DNA of 64,000 nucleotides, taken from NCBI GenBank assembly GCA_038881635.1, contig JAVZPJ010000004.1:93824-157823 (forward strand), read 5' to 3'. Below, piece by piece: positions 10,511 through 20,603 of this stretch. Source of the DNA: Sulfolobales archaeon. GTDB taxonomy: Archaea > Thermoproteota > Thermoprotei_A > Sulfolobales > AG1. A program made the translations under genes and the position numbers. Every line of letters starts with the position of its first letter. Position 1 is the stretch's first letter. Under the pieces are notes generated by a model, which was not told where the DNA came from, made no database searches, and saw only the letters and a list, made by a program, of their open reading frames with translations.

Positions 10511-11932
10511 ATGAGTGATAAGAAGAATCTAGATGAGATCATAGGAATAACACCTGTAGAAGAGATCCTAGGAGCCCAAGAGATTGGTAGAGAAAGTTTT
10601 ATTCTGAAAGGTAGGATCTCTAGAGAGCTTGTTGAAGAGATATCAAGAGCTAAGAAAGAACCTGACTGGATGAGAAGAATGAGACTCACCTACCTAGAAA
10701 TATTCGAAAAACTTCCAGAGCCTAGATGGTTGGAGGGAGTTGAAGAGCTAGACCTCGAGGATCTAGCCTACTACGTGGATCCAGGTATTGAGAAGAGTTA
10801 CTCGTGGGATGAGCTTCCTAAGGATGTTGTAGAAGCTTACGAAAGACTTGGAATTAAAAAAGCTGAAGCAGAGTTCCTCCTAGGATTAAACGCTCAACTA
10901 GATTCAGAGACTGTATTTACAAGAACTAAAGAGCTTCTAAAGAGTAAAGGAGTGATCTTCATACCCCTCGAAGAAGCTGTTCACAGATACCCTGATATGA
11001 TTAGAGAGTATTTCATGAGAATCTTCCCGCCAGAGCATAAGTTTGCAGCACTTCATGGAGCTCTCTGGAGTGGCGGTGTTTTCGTCTATGTACCTCCAAA
11101 TGTCAGAATTGAGACACCTGTTGAAGCATTCTTCCTTATAGGAAGAGCTTCTGAAGGTAATTTCGAGCATACTCTGATCATAGCTGATAAGAATAGCTAT
11201 CTACACTTTATCGAAGGATGTGCCGCACCGAGACTTTCTAAGTATAGCTTCCATGATGGAATGGTTGAGATATTCGTGGGCGAGGGTGCTCATGTTAATT
11301 TCACGACTCTTCAGAACTGGTCTTCTCAAGTTATAAACTTCAATAATAAGAGGGCTATCGTGGAGAAAGATGGATATGTAGAGTGGGTTGAAGGTTCTAT
11401 AGGTTCTAAAGCCACCTATGTATATCCCTCAGCCATATTAAGAGGTGAGAATGCCACTATGGAGAGCTATGTGATAACCTTCGCGAGAGATGGGCATATT
11501 AAGGATAGTGGTTCTAAGGTTATACATAGAGCTCCTAATACTAGAAGCAGGATCATATCAAAAAGTATTTCGGTAGGTGGAGGTAAAACTGTTTATAGAG
11601 GTGTTGTTAGAATTCTCAAAGGTGCCAGGAACTCCAGAAGCTATACATCATGTGACTCTCTTCTGCTTGATGATAAGAGTAAGACGGCTACATATCCTCA
11701 TGTGCAGAATGATGAACCCACATCTATAATAGGTCATGAAGCTAGAGTGAGTAAGCTTAGCGATCAAATGCTCTTCTATCTTAGATCAAGGGGTTTAAGC
11801 GAGAGCGAAGCTATAAGACTCGTGATAAGCGGTTTCATAAGCGATGTCCTCTCACGACTTCCATTTGAACAAGCTTCAATAATAAGAGGAGCTATAGATC
11901 TTGAGTTTGCTAAATATGGTAGAGTAGGCTAG
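10511..11932 (+). CDS. sufB: Fe-S cluster assembly scaffold SufB
   Basis: A 473-residue SufB, the scaffold on which iron-sulphur clusters are built with SufC and SufD. It has the N-terminal SKKEPDWMRRMRLTYLEIFEKLP-type segment, the IEGCAAP cysteine motif, a long beta-helix core with FTTLQNWSSQVINFNNKR, and a C-terminal FISDVLSRLPFE segment. It lies between sufC and sufD in the same operon. The ATG is preceded by AGGTGAG. Confidence 0.95.
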   Translation: MSDKKNLDEIIGITPVEEILGAQEIGRESFILKGRISRELVEEISRAKKEPDWMRRMRLTYLEIFEKLPEPRWLEGVEELDLEDLAYYVDPGIEKSYSWDELPKDVVEAYERLGIKKAEAEFLLGLNAQLDSETVFTRTKELLKSKGVIFIPLEEAVHRYPDMIREYFMRIFPPEHKFAALHGALWSGGVFVYVPPNVRIETPVEAFFLIGRASEGNFEHTLIIADKNSYLHFIEGCAAPRLSKYSFHDGMVEIFVGEGAHVNFTTLQNWSSQVINFNNKRAIVEKDGYVEWVEGSIGSKATYVYPSAILRGENATMESYVITFARDGHIKDSGSKVIHRAPNTRSRIISKSISVGGGKTVYRGVVRILKGARNSRSYTSCDSLLLDDKSKTATYPHVQNDEPTSIIGHEARVSKLSDQMLFYLRSRGLSESEAIRLVISGFISDVLSRLPFEQASIIRGAIDLEFAKYGRVG

Positions 11933-11954
11933 CTATTGAGATGGTGCTTGTATA

Positions 11955-13208
11955 TTGAGGATAAGAGATCTTATAGAGAGATCCCTAGAACTTTCAAGAA
12001 GCATTCCATATAGGCATATTTCTGACTCGCCTACTATTAAATCTTATACTAACTGGCTTGAATATGATAAGTATAGTATAGTGAGCGAATTAGAAGAAGA
12101 TCTTCTAGAGATCTTCTCAGAAGATATGCCGAAAAAAATAGGTCCTATGCTTAACTCCTATGATATAGTATACTATGGATCTAAGCTTTTCAAACGAGAT
12201 ATTAATGGGGTTGAGATAGGATTTCTAGAGAGAAGAGATCTATTAAAAGATTATTCTAATGACAAGCTTTTCAGATTGGTAGACCCCGAAGAGTCAAGGA
12301 TCTATGCTAGACATATTGGAGGGATATCATCAGTACTTATACTAAGACTTCACAAGACACTTGCAAAGCCTCTTAAAATATTTATAGGAGGAGGTCTTCC
12401 TAAGACTCAGATCTCGCAACACGTTCTCACATTAATCGAGGAAGGAGTTGAAGCAAGCATTATCATAGCAACAGAACCTCTTAGCAATAGTATGAGAACT
12501 TTTGTAGGAGAATATTACATAGATAGATCTGCAGGACTTAGAATAGGATTGATAAATATGGGCGGAGTAGCAGACTTTCACTCAAATCACTATCTTCTCT
12601 CTCAAGATTCATCGCTTGAGATCTATACATTATCTATGGGAGGTGCTGCCAGCAGATTTCAGAATAGAGTAGGTCTTGAGGGAGATTACTCAAGGCATGC
12701 CAGCTATTCGCTCACTATATCAAGTGGTTCTGAGTGGATTCATTTTATAGACAGTTCTCTCCTCCGAGGATCTAATACTATATCATATGTAACATCAAGA
12801 GCTCTAGCTCTGGGCAAGTCCAAGAACATAGTACAGGGTTATATAACCCAGAGAGAGACTGCAAAGAAATCAAGAGCTAACGTAGATGTTTCAGCATTAA
12901 ACGTAGGCGGTGAAGCTCTCACCGTTACAACACCATTCCTACTAGTTGAAACAGGAGAAGTTGAAGAAGCGGTACACTCTTCATCGCAAGCTATAATGGA
13001 TCAGGATACCATGGTTTATCTAAGAAGCAGAGGTTTTAATGAAAGAGATATAATTGAGCTTGTGGTAAGCGATTATGTAGGAGATTATATAGAAAAAGTA
13101 CCAGAGTATATGAGAGAGATCTTTATAGAATATATAGAGAGATACTTCAGAGATAGAGGGATCAGAATAATATCGTTAGAGGAGCTCAGAGGCGAGGTAG
13201 AATTCTAG
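11955..13208 (+). CDS. sufD: Fe-S cluster assembly protein SufD
   Basis: A 417-residue SufB/SufD-family protein, more divergent than the upstream SufB, with the usual SufD features: a variable N-terminal region, a beta-helix core (MGGVADFHSNHYLLSQDSS) and a C-terminal YLRSRGFNERDIIELVVSDYVGD segment related to SufB. SufD pairs with SufB and SufC to load iron and sulphide. The TTG start follows a GGTG site about nine bases upstream. It is the third gene of the sufCBD operon. Confidence 0.88.
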   Translation: MRIRDLIERSLELSRSIPYRHISDSPTIKSYTNWLEYDKYSIVSELEEDLLEIFSEDMPKKIGPMLNSYDIVYYGSKLFKRDINGVEIGFLERRDLLKDYSNDKLFRLVDPEESRIYARHIGGISSVLILRLHKTLAKPLKIFIGGGLPKTQISQHVLTLIEEGVEASIIIATEPLSNSMRTFVGEYYIDRSAGLRIGLINMGGVADFHSNHYLLSQDSSLEIYTLSMGGAASRFQNRVGLEGDYSRHASYSLTISSGSEWIHFIDSSLLRGSNTISYVTSRALALGKSKNIVQGYITQRETAKKSRANVDVSALNVGGEALTVTTPFLLVETGEVEEAVHSSSQAIMDQDTMVYLRSRGFNERDIIELVVSDYVGDYIEKVPEYMREIFIEYIERYFRDRGIRIISLEELRGEVEF

Positions 13209-13387
13209 CATTTCCTTGCAAACAGATCTTATATATAGCTAGATCTTTCGAATTTTAATAGAGAATCTAGCAGAGGTTTTAAAAGGTGTAAAGGTAGAAC
13301 ATGAAAGAACTAAAACGATCTCTACCTTCATATATGCATGCATGTTTAAGAATGAAGTTATTATAAGAATTGAAGTGTCAATATAAA

Positions 13388-13445
13388 TTAGGTTGATGAA
13401 AGAAACCGGGTCTGATATGTGATGTGCTTGGCCGGACTGACTGAA
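13388..13445 (+). ncRNA. Box C/D guide sRNA
   Basis: Within the 387-base gap between sufD and sdhA stands a complete box C/D layout. Box C is TTGATGA at 13393-13399. A 12-base guide follows, then box D' CTGA at 13412-13415, box C' GTGATGT at 13419-13425, an 11-base guide GCTTGGCCGGA, and box D CTGA at 13437-13440. Spacing matches archaeal sRNAs of 50-60 nt that direct 2'-O-methylation of rRNA or tRNA. A TATA-like TTATTATAAGA lies about 30 bases before box C. By the box-plus-five rule the targets would read ACCCG* and TCCGG* (starred base methylated). The rest of the gap holds the sdh promoter and nothing else I can name. Confidence 0.82.
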
Positions 13446-13546
13446 TTAAGATCTTCAGATCCTTATAGTAGAGTAAGAATTAACAATGCTGAATTTATAT
13501 CTAATCTAATATATTCTTAAAATACACTACTTGTTATATTCTCACT

Positions 13547-13587
13547 AAAATATATATTTATCGATGTATATCGGAATCTGAGGAGGG
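13547..13587 (+). promoter_or_regulatory. Promoter and ribosome-binding site of the sdh operon
   Basis: AAAATATATATTTA at 13547-13560 is a TATA-like element. Transcription would start about 25 bases downstream, leaving a short leader that carries GAGGAGGG at 13580-13587, eight bases before the sdhA ATG. Confidence 0.5.
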
Positions 13588-13595
13588 TATAAATA

Positions 13596-15350
13596 ATGGA
13601 GGTTTTAAAATACGACCTCCTGATACTTGGCTCCGGTCTTGCAGGTCTTAGAGCCGCTATTCAGGCTGCCATTGTTTCTAAGGAGAAAATTAGAATTGCA
13701 GTAATATCAAAACTTCACGCTATGAGAAGTCATAGTGTTGCTGCTGAAGGTGGTATTGCAGGAGTTCTCTATCCAGAGGCTACTGGAGACTCCCTGGATC
13801 TTCATGCTTATGATACTGTTAAAGGCAGTGATTTTCTAGCTGATCAAGATGTTGTAGAGCTTTTCGTTAGGTTTGCTCCTGAAGAGCTTAAATTCCTAGA
13901 TCACCTGGGTGTTCCTTGGAGTAGAACTCCCGATGGTAGAATTGCTCAGAGAATGTTCGGAGGCATGAGTATTCCAAGAACTGCTTATGCTGCTGATAAG
14001 ACGGGATTCTTTATAATGAGCACTCTCTATGATAATGTTCTTAGATTCGAAAATATAGATATATATCATGAGCATATGGCCACATCACTTATTATGGAGA
14101 ATGGTTATGTGAAAGGATTTACAGTTCTAGATCTTAAGGAGGGTGTTCTCAAGGTCTTTCTCGGAAAAGCAAGCATAATAGCCACAGGTGGAGCAGCCAG
14201 GATCTATGGTTTTACAACTGTTTCCTCCTCTGTCACAGGTGATGGTGCTGCAATGAGCTATAGAGCTGGAATTCCTCTTAAGGATATGGAGTTCATGCAG
14301 TTCCATCCAACAGGTATAGTTCCATCAGGAATTCTCATCACTGAGGCGGCAAGAGGTGAAGGTGGGTATCTGATCAATAGAAGTGGAGAGAGGTTTATGT
14401 CTAGATACGCTCCTCAGAGAATGGAGGTTGCTCCTAGAGATATAGTTGCAAGAGCTATAGTGAGAGAGATTCAGGAGGGCAGAGGCTTCATACATGAGGA
14501 GAGCGGTCTAGGATATGTGCATCTAGATCTAAGGCATCTCGGCGAGGAGAAGATCAATACGAGACTTCCTTTCATAAGAGAGCTGTCGAAGAAGCTTATC
14601 AACGTGGATCCTGTTCACGAACCTATACCAGTTAGACCTACTGCACACTATACGATGGGAGGTATACATGCAGATACATATGGACATATCATGTTTAACT
14701 CCACTGATTATGTCCCGAATCTATGGGGTGCGGGAGAGGCTGTTGCAACAAGTCTTCACGGAGCTAATAGACTTGGAAGTAATTCTCTAGCTGAATGTGT
14801 TGTATGGGGTAGATTCACAGGAGAATCTGCTGCTAGATATGCTGAGAATGCTTCCTCAAGTCTTCTAGAGGTTTCATCAACTGTAGAAGAGATCTTTAAG
14901 AGAGAGGAGAAGAGGTTGTTTGATCAGATGTTTAAACCAGAGCTTAATGCAGAAGATCCTTATATTATAAGGCAGGAGCTTTGGAGAACCATGGATACCT
15001 ATGTCTATGTCTTTAGAGATGAGAAAGGACTTTTAGAAGCAGGTAGAATAGTAAGAGATCTAAAGGATAGGTTCTCGAGGGTTAGAGTTGATGATAAAAG
15101 TAGAAAGTATAATATGAATCTTAAAGAGGTTATAGAGCTAGGAAACATGCTTGACATAGCAGAGGTTGTCATCGTATCAGCTCTGGCAAGAACCGAATCT
15201 AGAGGTGCTCATTATAGAACTGACTATCCTAAGAGAGATGATGTTAACTGGCTTAAACATACTCTAGCATACTACACACCTGAAGGACCTAGACTTGATT
15301 ATATTCCTGTTAGAATAACTAGGTGGAAGCCTGAGGAGAGAAAGTATTAA
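13596..15350 (+). CDS. sdhA: Succinate dehydrogenase flavoprotein subunit
   Basis: A 584-residue FAD-binding subunit of succinate dehydrogenase (complex II), oxidising succinate to fumarate. It has the N-terminal dinucleotide fold GSGLAGLRAAI, the HAMRSHSVAAEGGIAG segment containing the histidine that attaches FAD, the QFHPTGIVPSG active-site segment, and RPTAHYTMGGIH near residue 348. The C-terminal domain has the RTESRGAHYRTDYP motif. It leads a four-gene sdhABCD operon. Confidence 0.97.
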   Translation: MEVLKYDLLILGSGLAGLRAAIQAAIVSKEKIRIAVISKLHAMRSHSVAAEGGIAGVLYPEATGDSLDLHAYDTVKGSDFLADQDVVELFVRFAPEELKFLDHLGVPWSRTPDGRIAQRMFGGMSIPRTAYAADKTGFFIMSTLYDNVLRFENIDIYHEHMATSLIMENGYVKGFTVLDLKEGVLKVFLGKASIIATGGAARIYGFTTVSSSVTGDGAAMSYRAGIPLKDMEFMQFHPTGIVPSGILITEAARGEGGYLINRSGERFMSRYAPQRMEVAPRDIVARAIVREIQEGRGFIHEESGLGYVHLDLRHLGEEKINTRLPFIRELSKKLINVDPVHEPIPVRPTAHYTMGGIHADTYGHIMFNSTDYVPNLWGAGEAVATSLHGANRLGSNSLAECVVWGRFTGESAARYAENASSSLLEVSSTVEEIFKREEKRLFDQMFKPELNAEDPYIIRQELWRTMDTYVYVFRDEKGLLEAGRIVRDLKDRFSRVRVDDKSRKYNMNLKEVIELGNMLDIAEVVIVSALARTESRGAHYRTDYPKRDDVNWLKHTLAYYTPEGPRLDYIPVRITRWKPEERKY

Positions 15351-15360
15351 GGTGCTTCAA

Positions 15361-16110
15361 ATGACTGCGAGAAGCGAGATGCTTATTCAAGAAAGTAAAC
15401 TAGGCTTGAAAACTCTCACAATCAAGATCAAGAGGTATGATCCTGAGAAGAATAGATTTAGAACATCTATATATAGGATGGAGGTCTCTAGATATGATAC
15501 AGTTCTCGATGTACTTCTAAAAATTGTGAGAACAAATGATCATACACTCTCTGTAAGATATAGCTGTAGAATGGGTATATGCGGGTCTTGTGGAATGACT
15601 ATCAACGGCAAGCCTAGGCTGGCCTGCATGACCAACGCCATATCCTTGGGCGAGAAGATAGAGATAGAACCTCTAAGAAACTTCCCGCCAGTAAAAGATC
15701 TGGTGGTAGATCTAGAGCCTTTATTTCATAAGCATAAACAGGTTAAGCCGTGGCTCATAAGAAAAGATTTTGAAGAACAGTTTAATCCCAAGAAAGAGTA
15801 TCTTCAGAAACCAGAGGAGGTTGATAGATACAGGATCTTTAGCATGTGTATTAAATGCGGCATATGCATGGCTGCATGTCCTACTGTAGCGTCTAACCCG
15901 AGATTTCTAGGTCCTCAACCTCTCTCACAAGCATATAGATGGATCGCCGATTCCAGAGATGAAGGCGGTCTAGTCAGACTTGAGATAGTAGATTCTCAGG
16001 ACGGTGTTTTCGGATGCCACTTCGCTGGTGCGTGTAGTGCTTCATGTCCTAAAAATGTAGATCCTGCTCTAGCAATACAGTTTCTTAGAAGACTGGTTAT
16101 GAGGAGGTGA
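15361..16110 (+). CDS. sdhB: Succinate dehydrogenase iron-sulphur subunit
   Basis: About 249 residues. The N-terminal plant-type ferredoxin domain holds the [2Fe-2S] ligands (SCRMGICGSCG and RLAC). The C-terminal domain holds CIKCGICMAACPT and CHFAGACSASCPKNVDP for the [4Fe-4S] and [3Fe-4S] clusters. It passes electrons from SdhA flavin to the membrane subunits. A GTG at 15352 is in frame, but GGTG lies directly before the ATG at 15361, which is preferred. It follows sdhA at once and overlaps no other gene. Confidence 0.95.
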   Translation: MTARSEMLIQESKLGLKTLTIKIKRYDPEKNRFRTSIYRMEVSRYDTVLDVLLKIVRTNDHTLSVRYSCRMGICGSCGMTINGKPRLACMTNAISLGEKIEIEPLRNFPPVKDLVVDLEPLFHKHKQVKPWLIRKDFEEQFNPKKEYLQKPEEVDRYRIFSMCIKCGICMAACPTVASNPRFLGPQPLSQAYRWIADSRDEGGLVRLEIVDSQDGVFGCHFAGACSASCPKNVDPALAIQFLRRLVMRR

Positions 16111-16115
16111 TTTAA

Positions 16116-16568
16116 TTGAGCGAGTCACAGATCCAGGTTCTCGTAAGAAGAGTTATCGGATGGATATATCCGTGGATTAATATTGAGAGAATAGCGTACA
16201 CGCTTCATAGAATAACAGGGTTCTTCCTGGCAGTATATCTACCGCTTCATATAATATCAACTCATAATACATTGAATCCTGTAGCTTGGGCAGCCGAATT
16301 ACAACTCTACAGCTCTCTACCGATCAAGGTCGGAGAGATCTTTCTAGTATTCTCAATATTCTTCCACGGTTTAAACGGGATCAGATTGCTTCTAGTAGAG
16401 TATTTCAATGTGTGTATGCCTAGGAAGATACCCTCATCACTATATATCGAAAAACCTCTGTCACTGTCATCATGCCAGAAGACTATGCTGATCATAACAT
16501 TTACACTGTCTCTCATATTAACAGTACTAGGAACTCTATATCTCTTTGGAGTGATAACCCTGGGGTGA
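16116..16568 (+). CDS. sdhC: Succinate dehydrogenase cytochrome b/membrane anchor subunit
   Basis: A 150-residue protein with three predicted transmembrane segments. The motif AYTLHRITGFFLAVYLPLHI and the later FFHGLNGIRLL carry the conserved His and Arg residues expected for quinone/haem contact in SdhC-type anchors. The TTG start is five bases after a GGAGGTGA site that overlaps the end of sdhB. Third gene of the sdh operon. Confidence 0.88.
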   Translation: MSESQIQVLVRRVIGWIYPWINIERIAYTLHRITGFFLAVYLPLHIISTHNTLNPVAWAAELQLYSSLPIKVGEIFLVFSIFFHGLNGIRLLLVEYFNVCMPRKIPSSLYIEKPLSLSSCQKTMLIITFTLSLILTVLGTLYLFGVITLG

Positions 16569-16572
16569 GATT

Positions 16573-16920
16573 ATGAGGATAAGATATAGTTCTATTATGA
16601 AGTGGCAGTACTGGACAGCCCTAGCTCTCATAGTTGTTCTAACGATCCACATCATATATAGACTGCTACCAGGAAGCTATGAGTCGAGTCTGAGCTATGA
16701 GCAGGTTAGAGCCAACTACTCAGACATATTCTATAGAGGTGTTCTCTCAATTCTTCTAGCAGTAGCATTATTCCACGGGTTTAATGGTTTGAGAGTTATA
16801 ATATACGAGCTATCTCCTAGAGCTGGGAAGATCGCGACACCCATACTCTTCATACTAGGAATAGTATTTCTGGTTCTAGGAGTGTTAACACTCTCGGGAT
16901 ACTATGTATTTCCACATTAA
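16573..16920 (+). CDS. sdhD: Succinate dehydrogenase second membrane anchor subunit
   Basis: A 115-residue hydrophobic protein with three predicted transmembrane helices. It has a histidine in the first helix (VLTIHIIYRLL) and an ALFHGFNGLRVIIYEL segment paralleling the FHGLNGIR motif of the preceding subunit, as expected for paired anchors that bind haem and quinone. It starts four bases after sdhC and ends the operon. Confidence 0.85.
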   Translation: MRIRYSSIMKWQYWTALALIVVLTIHIIYRLLPGSYESSLSYEQVRANYSDIFYRGVLSILLAVALFHGFNGLRVIIYELSPRAGKIATPILFILGIVFLVLGVLTLSGYYVFPH

Positions 16921-17046
16921 TTTAAAGAGTTTTTCAGCTGAACCTACCTCTAATCTTCATAGGGATATCGAAGATTGGAGAGATCGTTTTTGCTAATATA
17001 ATTTTAATTTAAAATCCTGGCTATGAATTACTCTTTGGAGATTTGC

Positions 17047-18189
17047 ATGAGATTATACGAGTATGAAGGTAAGAGAATATTCTCTGAGTATAAGATACCT
17101 GTGCCTAGGGGTGGTATAGCGAGTTCTCTAGAAGAGGTAGAGTATAGAGTTAGAGAGATAGGTCTGCCATCAGTTCTCAAGGCTCAGGTATTGATCGGAG
17201 GGAGAGGTAAGGCTGGTGGTATTAGAATTGCTAGATCTCTAGAGGAGGCTCGCGAAATAGCTTCTAGAATGTTCTCAGAAGGAGTTAAAAACGTTCCTGT
17301 TAGAAAGATTCTTGTCGAAGAAGCTGTTAATATAGTGAAAGAGTACTATCTATCAATAACTATCGATAGATCTGCTAGAAAGTATGTCTACCTAGCGTCT
17401 GCAGAAGGTGGAGTTGATATTGAAGAGATCGCTGCTAGGAAGCCTGAAGCTATTATAAGAATCTATATAGACCCTGTGATAGGTCTTAGATCATATCATC
17501 TAAGAGCCTTAGCCGATAAACTAGGTATGGATCAAGATTCTTCTAAAACTCTTCAGAATATCGCTGAAGCGCTATACAAGATAATGCTTTCATACGACGC
17601 AGATCTGGTAGAGATAAATCCTCTAGCACTCACGGATAAAGGTCTTATAGCCTTGGACTCGAAGATAACTCTAGATGATAATGCTCTATTCAGACACAAA
17701 GAATTAGCTGAAAGCCTGAAATCAGATCCTAGAGAGTTTACCGAGGAGGAGGTTATAGCAAGAGAATATGGTTTCAGCTATGTATCTCTAGACGGTGATA
17801 TAGGAGTTATCGGTAATGGCGCTGGACTTACAATGGCATCACTAGATCTTGTGGCACACTACGGAGGTAAACCTGCTAACTTCCTGGATATAGGCGGTGG
17901 CGCTAGGGCTGAGAGAGTTAAAGCAGCACTTTTACTGCTACTCAGAGATCCCAGAATCAAGGTGGTGTTTATCAACGTCTATGGAGGGATCACAAGATGC
18001 GATGAAGTTGCTAGAGGAATCGTAGAAGCTTTAAAAGAGTCAGGAATTAAAAAACCTCTCTCAGTAAGATTAGTAGGAACAAGAGAGGAAGAGGGTAGGA
18101 AGATCTTGGAGGAGAATGGAATCAGTTATTTCACAAGTGATGAAGATGCAGCAAAATACGCTGTAGAACTTGCAAGCAGATCTAGATGA
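17047..18189 (+). CDS. sucC: Succinate--CoA ligase beta subunit
   Basis: About 380 residues. The protein starts [12 protein letters not shown], matching the family N-terminus. An upstream in-frame ATG at 17023 would add eight unrelated residues and lies too close to a TTTAATTTAAAA box at 17003-17014, while GGAG stands six bases before 17047. The ATP-grasp region includes [16 protein letters not shown], and the C-terminal CoA-ligase domain includes FLDIGGGA and [10 protein letters not shown]. With SucD it interconverts succinyl-CoA and succinate with nucleotide phosphorylation. Confidence 0.94.
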   Translation: MRLYEYEGKRIFSEYKIPVPRGGIASSLEEVEYRVREIGLPSVLKAQVLIGGRGKAGGIRIARSLEEAREIASRMFSEGVKNVPVRKILVEEAVNIVKEYYLSITIDRSARKYVYLASAEGGVDIEEIAARKPEAIIRIYIDPVIGLRSYHLRALADKLGMDQDSSKTLQNIAEALYKIMLSYDADLVEINPLALTDKGLIALDSKITLDDNALFRHKELAESLKSDPREFTEEEVIAREYGFSYVSLDGDIGVIGNGAGLTMASLDLVAHYGGKPANFLDIGGGARAERVKAALLLLLRDPRIKVVFINVYGGITRCDEVARGIVEALKESGIKKPLSVRLVGTREEEGRKILEENGISYFTSDEDAAKYAVELASRSR

Positions 18190-18200
18190 GGTGGGGTTGG

Positions 18201-19082
18201 ATGGCTATAATAGTTGATAGAAATACAGTGGTTCTGGTTCAGGGTATAACAGGTAGAGAAGGTAGCTATCATACAGAGGCTATGCTAAGATATGGAACAA
18301 GGATTGTTGCGGGAGTCACACCTGGTAAGGGAGGAACAAGTGTAGCAGGTGTACCTGTATATAACACTGTTGATGAAGCTGTTAGAAAACATCCTGAGAT
18401 AAATACATCTATAATATTCGTACCAGCTCAGTTCGCTCCTGATGCATTCTACGAAGCCGTCGACGCAGGTATAAAAACTATCGTAGTGATTACCGAAGGG
18501 ATCCCGGTGCATGATGAGATTAAGATGATAATGTATGCAAGAGCTAAGGGAGTGACTGTTGTAGGTCCTAACTGTCCTGGCGTGATATCTCCTGGAGAGA
18601 AGACTAAGGTGGGTATAATGCCTGAGAGATCATTTACACCAGGTAGTATAGGAATAGTCTCTAGAAGTGGTACACTCACATACGAGATTTCAGAAGCTAT
18701 AACTAGAGTAGGTCTTGGACATAGCACGGTGGTAGGCATAGGAGGAGATCCTGTGACAGGCATGGATTTCATAGAAGTTGTTGAGATGTTCTTTAAAGAT
18801 CCTCAGACTAAAGGGATTATAGTCATAGGAGAGATAGGCGGTGATGCTGAGGAGAGACTGGCATCATACATTAGAAGCACAGGACTTAGAAAGCCTATAA
18901 TAGCATTTATAGCAGGAAAAACAGCTCCACCCGGGAAGAGAATGGGTCATGCAGGAGCTATAATAACTATGGGAATGGGATCTGCTGAATCAAAGATTCG
19001 AGCCTTTGAAAGCATAGGAATACCTGTAGCTTCAACTCCAATGCAGATCGCAGATCTGGCTGCCAAGGTCTTTAAGAAATAA
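18201..19082 (+). CDS. sucD: Succinate--CoA ligase alpha subunit
   Basis: About 293 residues with the CoA-binding Rossmann domain ([16 protein letters not shown]) and the phospho-histidine region [11 protein letters not shown] near the C-terminus, where His is transiently phosphorylated. [11 protein letters not shown] and SRSGTLTYE are family signatures. The frame is open from an ATG at 18186, but GAGGTGG directly before the ATG at 18201 makes the latter the likely start. It overlaps or abuts sucC and completes the pair. Confidence 0.94.
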   Translation: MAIIVDRNTVVLVQGITGREGSYHTEAMLRYGTRIVAGVTPGKGGTSVAGVPVYNTVDEAVRKHPEINTSIIFVPAQFAPDAFYEAVDAGIKTIVVITEGIPVHDEIKMIMYARAKGVTVVGPNCPGVISPGEKTKVGIMPERSFTPGSIGIVSRSGTLTYEISEAITRVGLGHSTVVGIGGDPVTGMDFIEVVEMFFKDPQTKGIIVIGEIGGDAEERLASYIRSTGLRKPIIAFIAGKTAPPGKRMGHAGAIITMGMGSAESKIRAFESIGIPVASTPMQIADLAAKVFKK

Positions 19083-19289
19083 ATCCTTCTTCATCTTTTT
19101 ACCTCTAAAAATCCCGATCTTCATATAGGATTAATTAATCTTACACTCTCTATCTCCTGCTTCCGAGGTTGTAGCGAGATGAAATCTTTAAAGATATTAT
19201 TTTATCTAATCCAAATCTTCTTGGAATTTGTATTCCTCATGATAATTCATACATATTTTTCTATTAGTTTATATGTATAGGGGGTTTAC

Positions 19290-20489
19290 ATGGTCTATCC
19301 TCTCTCGTCAATTCTGGATCACTTAGTTGTTTTAGAAGAAGAACACGAGTTATTTAGAAGATCTGTTGAAAATTATGCTACCACATTCATACAACCTTAT
19401 GCAGATAGAATAGATAGAGAAGATAGAATACCAGATGATCTCTGGGATTCTATAAGGAAGAGTGGTTATCTAGGTCTCTCAATACCTCAGGAGTACGGCG
19501 GTCAGGGTGGTGATTATAGAAGTCAGGTGATATTTGCTGAGGAGATCAGTAGAATCTCACCAGCTGTGTACGTTGTATTTGCGGTTCAAAATCTCTTCAT
19601 ATACCCTCTTCTACTATACGGAACAGAAGATCAGAAGAGAAGATTTCTTCCTAAGATAGCTTCTGGAGATATAATCGCTGCACATGCTAATACAGAGCCT
19701 GGAGCTGGCAGTGATGTGGCGGGAATTAGATCTAGAGCTAGGAAGGTTAACGATCACTATCTTATCTCAGGAGTTAAAACATTCATATCTCTAGGAGATG
19801 TAGCAGATGTATTCATAGTATCTGCGAGAACACATCCTCCTCAAGAAGGAAGAAGGTGGTGGGGTATCACAACATTTATTGTAGAAAGAGATCGGCCTGG
19901 ATTTAAAATAAATAGATCTCTTGAGAAGTACGGATTGAGAGGATCTCACGTAGCAGAACTTGTTCTTGAAGATGTTAAGGTTCCTGAAGAGAATATCATA
20001 GGAGAACCTGGATACGGGTTTAAAGTAGTTGTAGAAACCTATGATAGAGCTAGGATAGGGATTGCGGGGCAAGCTCTTGGAGTTGCTAGAGCTGCTCTCG
20101 AGAAGAGCGTTGATTATGCTGTGAAGAGAGAGGCTTTCGAGAGGAAGATAATAGAGTTTCAGGGGATTCAATTCTACCTAGCTGATATGATTGCAAAGCT
20201 TGAGGCTGCAAGGCTTGTGACATATTGGGCGGCATATCTTGCTGATAGAAACTCGAGAGATTTTATAATAGCTGCTTCGATCGCGAAGATACTTGCTACA
20301 GAGGTTGCGCAGGAGCTTTCTATCAAAGCTATAGATATTCATGGAGGTCTTGGTCTAATGGCTGAATCTGGGGTTGAAAGGCTTCTAAGAGATTCTCAGA
20401 TCCTTAAGATCTATGAGGGAACTACAGAGATACAAAAGCTAACGATAATCAAACAGATTATAAGAAGATTCTATGGATTGAATATATAG
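19290..20489 (+). CDS. Acyl-CoA dehydrogenase
   Basis: A 399-residue acyl-CoA dehydrogenase, introducing a trans-2 double bond into acyl-CoA with FAD. It has the family signatures GLSIPQEYGGQGGD, TEPGAGSDVAGI (FAD loop), the KTFISLGDVAD segment and the C-terminal YEGTTEIQKL with the glutamate expected to be the catalytic base. It stands alone with its own upstream region; no electron-transfer flavoprotein gene is adjacent. The chain-length preference is not evident. Confidence 0.92.
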   Translation: MVYPLSSILDHLVVLEEEHELFRRSVENYATTFIQPYADRIDREDRIPDDLWDSIRKSGYLGLSIPQEYGGQGGDYRSQVIFAEEISRISPAVYVVFAVQNLFIYPLLLYGTEDQKRRFLPKIASGDIIAAHANTEPGAGSDVAGIRSRARKVNDHYLISGVKTFISLGDVADVFIVSARTHPPQEGRRWWGITTFIVERDRPGFKINRSLEKYGLRGSHVAELVLEDVKVPEENIIGEPGYGFKVVVETYDRARIGIAGQALGVARAALEKSVDYAVKREAFERKIIEFQGIQFYLADMIAKLEAARLVTYWAAYLADRNSRDFIIAASIAKILATEVAQELSIKAIDIHGGLGLMAESGVERLLRDSQILKIYEGTTEIQKLTIIKQIIRRFYGLNI

Positions 20490-20555
20490 ATCTTCTGTGA
20501 AGATATTTTCTTCATCATGCGAGAGCATAGGTTCTTGAGAAGAGATCCTAAAAAG

Positions 20556-20564
20556 TTTTTAAAT
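20556..20564 (+). promoter_or_regulatory. TATA box of the ribosomal protein cluster
   Basis: TTTTTAAAT sits about 45 bases before the L22 TTG start. It suggests that the L22-L15 cluster starts its own transcript here and is not read from an upstream S10-type half-operon. Confidence 0.45.
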
Positions 20565-20603
20565 TGCCGTATGAAACTTTATTCAGTCGGTGTCTAGAAA
20601 AAA

